64,000 nt of DNA from positions 51,218,624 through 51,282,623 of the forward strand of contig CM049308.1 of assembly GCA_026874595.1 (NCBI GenBank). Direction: 5' to 3'. Shown piece after piece: positions 36,501 to 47,950 of this stretch; the stretch's first letter is position 1; each line of letters opens with the position of its first letter. This DNA comes from Sipunculus nudus (taxonomy: Eukaryota > Annelida > Sipuncula > Golfingiida > Sipunculidae). A program made the position numbers and the translations under genes. A model generated the notes under the pieces. It saw only the letters and a program-made list of their open reading frames with translations. It had not been told where the DNA came from and made no database searches.

Positions 36501-37990
36501 AAGGGATGCCCCTTACATCTAAACGACAGACCTTGGTGCAGAAAGCGCCTGAGTCGCTTATTTCATTTTTTAAGTTAACCGATGAAACCGTAACGAAAGT
36601 GAACGAACAAAAACAGATACAGGCATAGTCAGTTCTGAATGGCGAATTCAGAGCCACCCCCCCCCCCCCCATACCTTTAGATGACACAGAGTGCAGCTAA
36701 ACTTAATTTTCCGTTTTAATGTTTATATGTATGCTTATGTTCTATATACATGTGCAACTGTAATCCCCCGTAGGTCCAACCAGAATATCGTTATCTAATG
36801 CGGTTCTGTTGAAATGCATTTTTTTACAAACTCTTTTAGGTCAAGCTCCGTATATTTTCCCAGTAGCTGCTGTCCACATATGTAGTACATGGACACATTT
36901 TTCCTTAATATAAATATACTAAGTATTCACCACATATTAGGTGTTTCAAGTGGTCTTATTTATTTTTTTAATTTATAAAATGCTCTAAAAAGGTGAATAA
37001 GCAGCGAGTAAAATGTCAATGTTAATACTAAAATAACAATGTTCCCTCCCCCCTCTCCAACCCCCACTATAATGACCATTATATTCCCCCCAAGAAATTC
37101 ATATATTATATCAAAGCTCTTGTAAAGTTTATGAAACAAACTAGTTTTTGTCATTATCAAATATAGACTGAAATATCTATTTAACCTTAAACTTTAACCT
37201 TAAATGGTAACCGATGGCATCATAGAAAATCGGACATGAAAACATTTTGATTGTTTGATCTGGAGCATGAATGAATATCTTTACACTGAACTGCTCTGAG
37301 CATCTCCTTAAAGTATACATAAAGAATTAAGACATTCCTACAGGAAACCGTCATTCCAAAAATTTAAATGTCCCTTATTTTTGGTAAATATGTTTTATAT
37401 AAACAGCAGGTTTAGCAGGATAGAATATAGATATGTATACATAAGATGCATATAAATATCCCACCTTGATAAAAACCATGTATTTTCTAGGTATTTTCTG
37501 CAGGTGTTTTTCTGCCCTTACCTTTATCCTTTTAAAAACGTTTTTTTATCCACTTTAACTATAAATGATATGCATTATCAGCATTGAAACCCCTTAATAT
37601 GGAATTAAACCCCTTGTGTTGTTATACTGTATCATGCACTACCTAATAGTGCATGATAACTTATATGTCGAAGCAATTCATTGTTGGGAAGGTTTATGGG
37701 AATTAAACTAAATTAATCCTTAGGTTAGGAGGTTTGCACTTAAAACTAAAATATTTAGTCATTTTATTGTATTTTTTCACGAAAGTTATAAAATATCAAA
37801 TCGACCAAGACGCAATCTAATCGGACGATGGGTTGTCCATCGGCCGATCGGCGATCCATCAGTGAATCGACCGCTGGCGCAAGCCCATCCGCCGATTTGT
37901 CAGATCGACCGATGGAGCGTGACATATATTATTCAATAAAACTGCCATTTTGATAAGTGCGGAGAGTGGGCAATATTTTTGTTACAGCAT
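33600..37990. other. Intergenic, scattered repeats only
   Basis: I see no gene. 34430-34620 and 35070-35280 are loosely related in inverse orientation ('gtgtttgttcatgaacggaatctcatgaaat' type text, split here from memory of the two copies), a common dispersed repeat. 36656-36670 is a C-run. 37800-37920 is a GC-rich patch full of GATCGACC/CGATCGG motifs. The plus-strand frames at 35368-35794 show no domain. Confidence 0.4.
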
Positions 37991-38412
37991 GTTTTTATAC
38001 ACTACTCTGTTACATCTGCACTACCCGGATGGGAGTAAGGATCATGAAAATCCTTATAACAGATGACCTATAATACTAGCCGGAAAAGTTTTAAGCACCT
38101 AGACAGTCAGACTAGGTACAACACTTTACTGTTAGACCTAGAATTTCCTGTCTTCACATCCAGGGTTGTCCTTCAAAAATATGCATGGTAATTTTTATGG
38201 CAGCTGATTGCATCCAAAAGGCTAGATTTCATGGGAATGGCTGGGCATATTATCATGAATCTTTTTCTTCTTGTTGATTTTGAAGAACTTTGATTGCTAC
38301 AGTTGAATGGGGATACCACCTACAAATTGTGGCATTCAGATGATAAAATTCTTTTTGTGAATCTCCTTCTAGTCAGCTGAGTGTCATGACAAATGGGCCG
38401 CTTCTTATTATA
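37990..38412 (-). repeat. Inverse partial copy of the 41.2-kb element end
   Basis: The segment ending 'tcagctgagtgtcatgac' then 'aaatgggccgcttctta' is the inverse of 41225-41530, including 'gtggtatccccattcaa' and 'tcttcaaaatcaacaagaag'. The two form an inverted pair about 2.8 kb apart. The preceding bases (38060-38170) are GACCTA-family units. Confidence 0.7.
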
Positions 38413-38537
38413 TTGCAACAAATTACCCTTCATATGAAAGAGGGGGATTTTTGCTTCAACCTTAAATCATACTTGATGACATTGTGCCAAAGTTAAAGGT
38501 CAAAGGGGTAAATAATTATATGAAACCTAATTACGAG

Positions 38538-39522
38538 GGCCCTGCTTGACAAGCGGTGCCCTATAGTGATCACCGTGTCAGTCCGTCCACTGTCCTTCCG
38601 TACTTCGGTCAGTGACGCTTTCTTTCGCGCGATATCTCAACAAGAACATGCTTGATCTTTATCAAATTCACAGGGAAGATTGGTATCTATGAGGGCCCCA
38701 GATCTTTCGATTTACCGACCTGTCGGAATTCCAATATGGTCGCCACAGCGCAATCGCTGATTTTTTCGCGCGCGATATCTCAACAAGAACATGCTTGATC
38801 TATCTCAAATTCACAGGGATGATTGGTACCTAAGAGCGTCCCAGACCTGTCGATTTACAGACCTGTCGGAATTCCAATATGGCCGCCACAGCGCAATCGC
38901 TGATTTTTTCGCGCGCGGTATCTCAACAAGAACATGCTTGATCTTTCCCAAATTAACAGAGATGTTTGGTACCAATGAGAGCTCCAGACCTCTCGATTTA
39001 CCCACCTGTCGGATTTGCAATATGGCCGCCACTGCGCAATCAGTGATATTCTTTCGTGCGTGAAAAGAACATACCGTATCCTTCTCAAGTTCACAGGGAT
39101 GATTGTTTGGTGGTTGTGAGGGCTCCAGACCTGTGGGAATTCTAATATGGCCAGCACACTGCAATAAGTGATTTTCTATGGCGCTTGACACCTTAACAAT
39201 AACATGCTTTATCTGTCTCAAGTTCACAGGGAAGATTGATACATGTGAGGGCTCCAAACCCGAATTAAAGACCTGTCGAGATTCCAGTATGGACACCACA
39301 GCACAATCGGTGATTTTGTTTTGCACATATTGTTTCAGACATATCTTCTTTATTATGATTTGGACCTGAAGGATTTTGTCGCTTATGCATATTGATAAAT
39401 ACCTGTTTCTGTTTGTCATATTTTTAAACTGTAAATTAACTAAACTTTTTACCCACATGTAAACTAGTCCAGCATTACCAGAAATGCGGGGCCCCATGAG
39501 GACCATTGTCCGGCCACATCTA
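38538..39522 (+). mobile_element. Helitron-like element, ~145-bp tandem units, CTAG end
   Basis: Five or more tandem units of about 140-147 bp share 'gcgcgatatctcaacaagaa', 'catgcttgatc', 'aaattcacaggga' and 'cagacctgtcg..attccaatatggccgccac'. The left side has 'cagtccgtccactgtccttc'. The right side ends 'gtccggccacatCTAG' followed by TTTT (39519-39522), with a short GGAC-CATT-GTCC hairpin upstream, matching the Helitron 3' rule. The 231-codon minus-strand frame across it is a repeat artefact. Confidence 0.65.
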
Positions 39523-40840
39523 GTTTTCTTTTAAAATGATGCTCCTTTACTACTTTTCTCGAGTGAAAAGTTTTACCAAAGTTTTCAATTTAAGATTCAT
39601 ATTCACATTATTGGTATCAGTGGTCAGCATCAGCTCTCGGGCTGTCAGGGTAAATGCAAATGGAAAAGGTGGGGCATTTTGTTATGACAGCATATTTTTG
39701 TATACACAACGGTTACGAAAATCTGCAGATCTCGATCACAGGATATTAGTAAGGGTAATAATAATAAATTAACTCCATACGTATTTAAAATACTGCAATG
39801 GTTAGAATTATAACTAACAAAGGTCCTTTGGGATAAGTGGATATTTATGAAAATCCTGATATTCATATTCAACAGCATTTAAATATTTTCCCTTTTCTTT
39901 TTTCCTTACTGTCTGTTTATTTTTGCATTCTTCATAAGCAAAAGTAGCATACATTAGCTATGCTATGAAAACTAATGAAAGCCATTATAATTATTTTAAC
40001 AAACATCAACAGAATATATTGTATTCATAAGTTACTTTCAATTGTCGGCCGAACACAATCATATCCTAATTTGTTGGTTTGCTTTATCAATAAGGAGACA
40101 AAAGGTAGAGGTTTATGATGCAGTCCTAAATAGGTAATGCTGCCTTTCTGTAATTTACAGGGCACGCGTTGCTGTCAATAATTTTTTTAAAGATTCAAAG
40201 GGTAAATATCTGTGTATCAAATGGTACTATTTATATAAATGAACATTAAGGTTTTCTGATAACTTTATATGTAATATCGAAATTATATGAAGATACATTC
40301 TATGAACTCAGGTTAAACTATCTAGGATTTTATGTCATAGAAAAATTTGCATTTTATGGGAGGTCAGATCCATGTATTAAGTTTTAATGAATAAATTATA
40401 ATTATTTCAAGATAAGATTTTGGTTGTGACAGCCTACGATAATAGTTACCCGTTTGACTGGGCGCTTAAGCTGTATGTTTATCTCAATGCGATTCAATCA
40501 TAAAACAGTGGAGGATTTGTCGTACAATTTTATTATGGCGTAATGTAGAGTGTGTGGATGTTGTCTGATTCGGTTTACATGACGTCAAACAGATTTTGGC
40601 TGTATGGCTTATTATAGGGTTTCCATGCAGGTGATGGATCCGAGAGTTCCGGCAATAATGTAATAGCTGTCTGAAGTCCCAGTAACCGTATGATGCTTAT
40701 AATGAAAAGCACGTGATCTTGACCTTGCAGCATAAATAAATATAGGACATATATAGATTATTCTTTTAAAGGACATTCACCAGAATGCTTTGATAGGAAC
40801 AGTTATATTTAACGTAAACCGTATCTTCATTAATCTATTT
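39523..40840. other. Intergenic, nothing recognised
   Basis: AT-rich, without exons, transposon ends or tandem repeats that I can support. Confidence 0.4.
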
Positions 40841-40849
40841 CACCGGCCT

Positions 40850-41190
40850 TGGACATCATTTCACTCATAAAAACTGGAGAAAAAGACTCTAAATGAACAT
40901 TGATTTTCATTGTTGACTTGTCAGCCCCTCTGACCTTGACATAACACAAAATGACAACGAATATGACACGACAATACAATGCAGAGAGCTGTAGCTGATC
41001 AATGATACCAGTAATGGGTTTATGAACATTAAATGAACAGCTTGGGTGAAATTTTTCAGGGAAGTAAAGAAACATTTTTTTTTTAAAGAAAAGTTTTATG
41101 CACTTGTTGACTCCTCTGACCTTGACCTTTCCCATAATGTCATTAAGAATGATTTGAGGGTGAAGCAAATTTGCTACTCTTTCTATGAGG
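40850..41190. repeat. Diverged tandem pair, ~180-bp unit
   Basis: 'cttgtcagcccctctgacct' and 'cttgttgactcctctgacct' lie about 185 bp apart, each preceded by related 'gaacattaaatgaac'/'aaatgaacattga' text. The minus-strand frame 40830-41195 follows from it. Confidence 0.5.
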
Positions 41191-41224
41191 GGCAAATTGT
41201 TGCACTATGATATAAACTAAAGAA

Positions 41225-43500
41225 AAACAAGTGACCCAAGAGTAATGACGCTCAGCTGACTAGGAAGACATTCACAAAAGGAATTTTCCATCTGAATGCC
41301 AACTTTGTGGTATCCCCATTCAATTGAGTTATTAAAGTTCTTCAAAATCAACAAGAAGAAAATGTTTCATGATAATATGTTCAGCCATTCCAATGAGATC
41401 TAGCTTTTTTGTATGAAGTCAGCTGAGCTAAAAATGATAATAAACATTTTTAAGGATATCCCTGGATGTCATGACAGATGGTTCTAGGTCCATCAGTTAA
41501 GTGTTGTACCCTGTCTCACTGTCACGGTGCTTAAAGGGACCCAATCACCTATCTGACCTTTATAAACTAAAGGAAATCCCTTGGAGTTTTTATGAAAATA
41601 GGCCTGAAAATATGGATGTCACCACACACAGGCTGCTTGTTTTGTTTATATCAACATGTTTATAATATGTGAGGGCCCACCAAAATAATCAAAACAAATT
41701 TAACAAGGGCATCTGGCAGATAGTCAGATAAGCTAGAGCTATGCAAAAGGCATTTTGCAACAAATGACCTTTCTACCTCCGCATATATGCAACCTACAAC
41801 CTTAGATTATATGTTTTCCTGATTGTCAATATCGCTGTGTTTACAAACATGTTGTTGATAAACAAGTTCATGCATCCTTCACAAAGGCCTTTTAAGAATT
41901 TTTCACTACCAAATTTACTCTTAGATTATCAACATTGACAAAGAGGAAGCCAGAAATCACATAAATTCTTTTTCAAAAGGGAGGTGAATGGGCACCTTTA
42001 AAATGATTTTTGCCAGTAATATAGGTCACCATGACCTAATTCCAGGTTACAATGGAGATTGCCCAAAATGTTTTGATCGGTAGCACGCAAAATAAAGGTC
42101 ACCATGACCTAAATTCAGGTTTTCATGGAGATTGCCCAAGACTTCAGTTTATATTACACTGGAACAGTTTAGGGCTAGCAGATACAATTTGAGCCCATCT
42201 GATTTTCAGGGTGCTAAAATTCATAATCTTGGCCTATAGTTCACAGGATACAGGCCACCAGGACCTAATTTCAATTTTCCATGCAGATTTACCCAGGACC
42301 AACCTCAATGACATGTGAGAAAATTTTAGCCCTAGGAATACAATTTGCGCCCTGTCTGACTGGATTCTCAAAATCTTGCTTTCAGCCTGTAGTTCACAAA
42401 ATATAGGTTCCCATGACCTTATTTCAAGTTTCCAAAGAGATTTACCAAGGACCTCCCTGAGTATACTGTTAAAAGTTTATAGATCTAACAATTTGTGCCC
42501 TGTTAACCCTTAATCTGAAGGTTTCAAAAATAGAAAAAAATTTGAAAAAAAGTACAGGTAGCGCCACCAGTTTTCAGGAAATGATGAAACATTCAATGAT
42601 CAATATGCATGAAAAAACCACACAAAAAACAAGACAATCAATGCATCAGTTTTTCAGATACTGGAGCTTTTGCATTGATTTTTTATTTATTCTGGGGGCT
42701 ACTTTAGAGCCCCAAAGCTCGGAGGATATAGGTCCTAGTGACCCAATTTCAAGTTTTCCTGGTGATTTTTATGGACCTTCATGGGAGTAACATTAGAAGA
42801 ACCTAGGTTTACCGGTATAATTTGTGCTCCATCTGACTGACTGGGTGCTCAAAATCATGTTCTCAGCCTAAAGTACGCTAACGATAGGTCACCATGACCT
42901 AATTTCAGGTTTCCAAGGGGATTAGCCCAGGAACTCACTTGATGGAACTTTCTAGGTCTAACAGTTACGATTTGTGCCTTGTTAACGGAAGACTGCTTCA
43001 TCTGAAGATTAAAAAAAAATAGTGAAAAAATGCGTAAAAATGAGAAGAAATCCCGCCGGTACCACCAATTTCAGGAAATGATGAAACACTCCATGATCAA
43101 TATGCATACAAAGAATCATGGCAATCAATGCATAAGTTTTTCAGATACTGGAACTTTTGTATCATATTTTTAATTATTCTCCCCGGGGAGGGGGGGGGGG
43201 GGTACTTTAGAGCCGTATAGCCAGGAGAATATAGGTCACAGTGGCCTAATTTCAGGTTTCCAATGAGATTTGTTATGGACCTCCATCGGTGTAACATAAG
43301 AAGATTCTTCTAGACCGAGCGGATACTATTTGTGCTCAATCTGACTGACTAGGTGCTCAAAAACATTTTTTTTTGGCCTAAAGTACGCAAAATATAGGTC
43401 ACCTTGACCTAATTCAAGGTTTTCATGAATATTGGCCTAGGACCTGTCTGGGTGTACATATAGAGGATTCTAGATCTAACTGCTTCGTCTGAAGGTATCA
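41225..43500 (+). mobile_element. Satellite-filled element, 'GACCTA' family, with nested MITE
   Basis: The left edge 'acaagtgacccaagagtaat', then 'gacgctcagctgac', is the inverse of the right edge of the 21.97-23.02 kb copy. The interior contains eight or more units with 'ataggtcaccatgacctaat' and 'ttcaggtttcca', spaced irregularly from 42020 to 43420. Two units at about 42550 and 43060 carry an inserted block with 'caccagttttcaggaaatga' and a GCGCCACC-like motif. A TTAA MITE (41535-41997) has inserted into the left part. Non-autonomous; Helitron-like classification is inferred. Confidence 0.6.
41535..41997 (+). mobile_element. TTAA-flanked MITE, copy 2
   Basis: Flanked by TTAA at 41531-41534 and 41998-42001. 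The ends are AGGGACCCAATCACC and, reversed, AGGTGCCCATTCACC: imperfect 15-bp inverted repeats. It is collinear with copy 1 at 1815-2265. It lies inside the GACCTA-family element, so it is the younger insertion. Confidence 0.78.
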
Positions 43501-43689
43501 ATAATAGAGAAAACAGGGCCTACAGGCCTCATGCGAACCTGTGCAATGCGATATACATCGGGTATAATGCTTCCATGATAACATGCTTGATCAATATTTG
43601 AAAATTTCTTGATTAATTTTTATTTAAATGTGTGACATACACATGTTCAATGCAAGTAATAAACATTTTAAACTCAATTTCAAGCACAA

Positions 43690-44000
43690 ATTACACAAAC
43701 GTCAGTCGTAAAATTCTGGCATGGATGTAGATAACAGAGAAATGATCATAGGTGCCGCCCCCAGTCTTGTGTATGAAAAAGTCATCGAAGATGTATGGAC
43801 ATGTAAAAGTCCAGGCAGATACTTCAACCCACTCTTGAGCTATATCAACAGATGCATGAAACCCAAAGAAAATATAGGTGGCGCCAGAAGTATTGTATAT
43901 GACAAAGCTATCCGAGATGTATAAATATGCCCAATTTCTAGCTGAGATGTAAAATATCTCATAAGAAATAAGCATGGATATACATACGCTCTTTACACAG
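43690..44000. repeat. GGTGGCGCC-type repeat, two units
   Basis: Units at about 43750 and 43877 share 'ggtggcgccagaag'-like text followed by 'tgtatatgacaaagctatcc', 'agatgta' and 'atatgcccaatttc'. Further units of the same family lie at 44690-44960. Confidence 0.6.
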
Positions 44001-44689
44001 CGCTTTAACTATAGGCCTAGTACCTATATCGTAAGTGCTGTTTGTTATGACCTTTTATCCTGAATTGCTACACTAGAGGGGAGCACTGTATTTTTGTCCA
44101 ATCAGGTGAGACCTTGTGCTGGAAGACACTGCCAAGCGAGGAGTACACGGAGCCAATCCTGTTCATTTCGTTTTGATTGACAGCTCATCGCCCCGGTAAC
44201 CGTCTAAACAGGCCACAGGCTCAGAGAGAATTACCCCTGACGTGGTTTGCTTAGGGCCTTAGGCACATAGGATGCCCGGCCGGTGTGCTGTAATTCAAAC
44301 GAAACGAAACGACGGGCTGCGTGCACACCTCGCTGGCTGGTTTTAGTTCTGCAGACAACAGATACATGGCAACGCTAACACAGTCATAAAGTCATAATCG
44401 AGTCGGTCGATGATGGGAGAATGCAGAGGGAGCAATTAAAATTCGACCGTAAACTCATCAAGCGGCGCTTGAAGCGCAGCTATGGGCGGAGCCAGGATGC
44501 CTGTCGAGTGTTTGTTTATTGGCATCTGGTTGGCTGCTTGTCACATCATACGCACGTTTTTTTCATTGGACATCGAACCGCCATCTGGTGTCTAAATATA
44601 TCATAAACGGTCAAAGCTGGCAGCGTGAAAATCAGTTGCTTCTTTAGAAGCGCAAGATTTCCGCTGCCTCGGGAGCGTAGGATATACAC

Positions 44690-44965
44690 TGCAAAAACAC
44701 TTTGCAGGTGGCGCCACCAGCCTTGTATATGACGAAGCTATCCCAGATGTAGAGATATGCACAATTTCAATATGATAGATCAACATCCCTCCTGAGAAAT
44801 AAGAAGAGACATAAACTAGGCATAAATCATTGTAGATGGCGACACCAGTCTTGTGTACGAGAAAGCCAACAAAGATGTATGGAAATGTCAAAATGGCAAA
44901 CCAATACATCAAACCTCTAGTGAGTCAGATGCACTGGTCTGACCAAGCTGAGATGAGGCAGGCAG
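44690..44965. repeat. GGTGGCGCC-type repeat, two units
   Basis: Units begin at 44706 (perfect GGTGGCGCCACC, then 'agccttgtatatgacgaagc') and 44832 (GATGGCGACACC, then 'agtcttgtgtacgagaaagc'), 126 bp apart. They are the same family as 43.7-44.0 kb. Confidence 0.65.
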
Positions 44966-45339
44966 TTGCTGCGAGTGAACCGGAACAAATCGCTAGTTGC
45001 AGCTACTGCACTAAGTGAACTCCTGTACCTGGCTGCCCTAAGTGAACTCTCTACCTGTTGCCCAATCTGGTACAGCTGGCAGTCTGCCAAAGCTATAAAT
45101 AAATCCAGACAAACCTTTGGCCTGTTTCCTAATCTGAACTAGAAATGCCTGGTATCGGTAATGCCATGGTATACCCGGACATTTGGCAGTTCAAGAAGAT
45201 CAAGTTCATTGTCACTAGTCTTCACACTCCTCAAAGAAATTGGTTGAAACAATTGGTGTACCAATTTGAGAAAAAAATATACAGTACTGCAGAAGTTATG
45301 GGGTTCATAATAATCCTGCAATTTTGCCTGATTTGACCT

Positions 45340-47400
45340 TGAAGGTCATCGGTTTTCGATTTCGAGAAATACTTATCCACGATAATTTATAATCCTGATT
45401 TTCCACAATTCATCAACCGATTCTTGAGAAATCTAATGTTTTATGGAATTGTCACCAAATACGGCCTTATTCAAGGCCAAAGGCGCTCATGGCCGGAGTT
45501 TAAAAGGCATTATCCTTAGGCCGATATCTATTCATCTGCATAATATGTAAAAATTCTGTCCATTATTTTTTTTTATTATTACATTGCTGACACTATTGTG
45601 AAGTGGCAGTGATGGGGGTATTCAACGACAGAAAAACATGAAAAAAGAACTATAGTTAGCGCCACTAATCTCCCACACAAATCAAAGCTTTCCAAGGTCT
45701 AAATGAATCCTGATTTTCAGACCTATCCATTGAGTAATTCTTTAGATATCTCATGTTTTGTGTGATTTTCAGCAAAATTGGACCTATTCAAGGTCAAGGT
45801 CACTCTCCTGGTAAAGGTCATGACCCCATTTTAAAAAGGCTTAGTCCTTTCACCATATCTACGTACGTGTAACATTTAAAAAGGATCCATGTAATCTTTC
45901 TTGAGTTTTCTTGCCTGATAGAAATCTCTGCGGCGGCGGCTCGACTGTGGCTAAACCATAGTATCCCGACTTTGACTGGGGATACAAATAGTTGGCAGTC
46001 TGCAACAGATACAATCTTTGCATGTTTGTAAATCTGTTTACACATACTGAACGACTTTGGCTAAAATGCTTTTTTTTCAAGCTGACATATTCATAAGATA
46101 TTTTCATCAAAATGTTTAGAATAATAAAAGATGCAATCCTTTCATCTGTTGAAGGTCCAGTAATTCTGCCAAAAATCAATTCAGTAAACTTGAACAAAGG
46201 CCTCCTAAGAATCATTTTTGTGCAAGAGTTGAAACAACAGTTTTGCAGAAGGAGACTATTGCAGCCCTCAGTTTGAAATAGGCTTATTAATGGCCACAAG
46301 ACCAACTTCAGCTTTCTTTGACTCTACCAAAAATCAATGAACCCAATCTATTCTTATACAATTGAAAGAAAACAACCCTAGGATAATTCTTGTAAAAAAT
46401 TAAACAATTCAGCTTGACAGTTTCATCAGAAAACATTTTCAAGTTGAAATAGGCTAAAATAATGAGGTTTTTGCCAGTAAAAAACAGGTATTTGTAGATT
46501 GTGCAATAGAAACTACAATTCAAATATGAATCATGTGACCAACATTTGCACAAATCTTGATGCTGTTAGCTCCTGTCCTTTCTGAGAATGTTATGATAGT
46601 ATGCTTACTTGGCCAAATGACCAAGTTCTAATTCCTGTAACTCGGCCAAAATTCATCAAACCAAAACCATTTGAACAAACTTGAGAGAGCTCGTCCCTGG
46701 AATCATTTCTGTGAAATATATAACAATGATTTCAGAGAAAATTTTCTCATTTTTTTATAGTTCCACCCGTAAAATATAAGTTATTGCATGTGGCGCCACA
46801 AAAAGCTCAATCCCACAACATTTGATATGTGACAGGGTTTTGCATAAAATTTGGGGATGCTAGCTCCTACTATTCCTGAGAAATTATGGGTTAATATAAT
46901 GATGAATGATGACCCCCATACGAAAAAGGTTAATGCAGGTTGCGCCACCAATACCTCAATTTCAAAAATGAGTCATGTGACCAACATTTGCAAAAAGAAT
47001 GGTTATGATAGCTCCAGTTGTTTCTGACAACGTAATTTTAGTATCCTTGTTTGGCCAAATGACTAGTTTCAGCTTCCTGTAACTTGGCCAACATTCACCG
47101 AACTTAAAACCATTCGAACAAACTGTGAAATATTCTGTGAAATATTTAACAATTTGGCTGGACTGTTTCGGAGAGGAAGATTTTTTAAGTTGTTATAGCT
47201 TTTTCCTTAAAAATCTAAGTAAATGCATATAGCAAAAAAAAAAATAAATAAAATAATAATAATAAGCAAAAATAAGTTTTTTTTTTTATAACTGATATTT
47301 TGCATACAATTTGGTGATGCTTCAATTGTTTTTGAGATAGCATGGGTTAACGTACGAACGACGGTGCGTCATCGCATTAGCTCACAGCTTCGCTAAAAAA
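45340..47400 (+). repeat. Long diverged repeat element with 'GCATTAGCTCAC' end
   Basis: Loosely tandem units recur across 2 kb, with text such as 'ggccaaatgac.agttt.agct.cctgtaactcggcc', 'atgtgaccaacatttgca' and 'tttggggatgctagctcctac'. GTGGCGCCAC-like motifs fall near 45659, 46791 and 46935. The right edge 'gaacgacggtgcgtcatcgc', 'attagctcacagcttcgc' matches the inverse edge at 27725. I recall similar edges in bivalve repeats. No coding capacity despite several open frames. Confidence 0.5.
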
Positions 47401-47761
47401 AAACTTGAAATATTCAAAATGTGTGATCAATGAAATTTTAGTTCCGTACATTCAAAACTTCCAGAATAATTCAACTAAAATTCATACTCATACACTTTGT
47501 GCCATAGTTTAAATATATTGTGTTGTAAATATGCGATTGGCAACAACAATACTGCATGTAAATGCCTCTCACAAAATGCTGTGCCCTGTAATGAACAATG
47601 GCTTCTAAAGTTTTCGCTCCATAACCACAGAATAAAGCTCACGGTATTCTACTTTTTGGTTCTGTCTGGATATGTTGGCATGTAAAGTTAAAGCTTCTTA
47701 AGTCTTGCATTTACGATTTGTGCCCTGTTAATGAAGGACAGCATTCTGAAGTTTTACTGCC

Positions 47762-47950
47762 GAGGGGCGGGCCTACGATTTCGGAAAAAGGGAGGGGGTC
47801 CAACCTATGAGGACTAATAAAAAAACCTTAAAAACACGGTTCCCGAGGTCCGGATAAAAAAAAAAAGGGGGGGGGGGGGGTCCAGGCCACAAAAAATGTT
47901 GTTTCGGATGATAAAGGGGTTGTCCGGACCCCCTGGATCCGCTTCTGCTG
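47762..47950. mobile_element. MITE related to 13.3-kb element
   Basis: It starts GAGGGGCGGGCCTACGATTT and ends GACCCCCTGGATCCGCTTCTG-like text (key ends: CGGGC..ATTT and TGGATCCGCTTCTG). The interior 'ggggtccaacctatgaggac' and 'ggtccggataaaa' plus a G-run matches 13309-13520. Confidence 0.6.

Noticed and set aside
38811-39506. 231-codon minus-strand open frame
   Set aside because: It covers a ~145-bp tandem repeat of a Helitron-like element and its residues repeat with that period.
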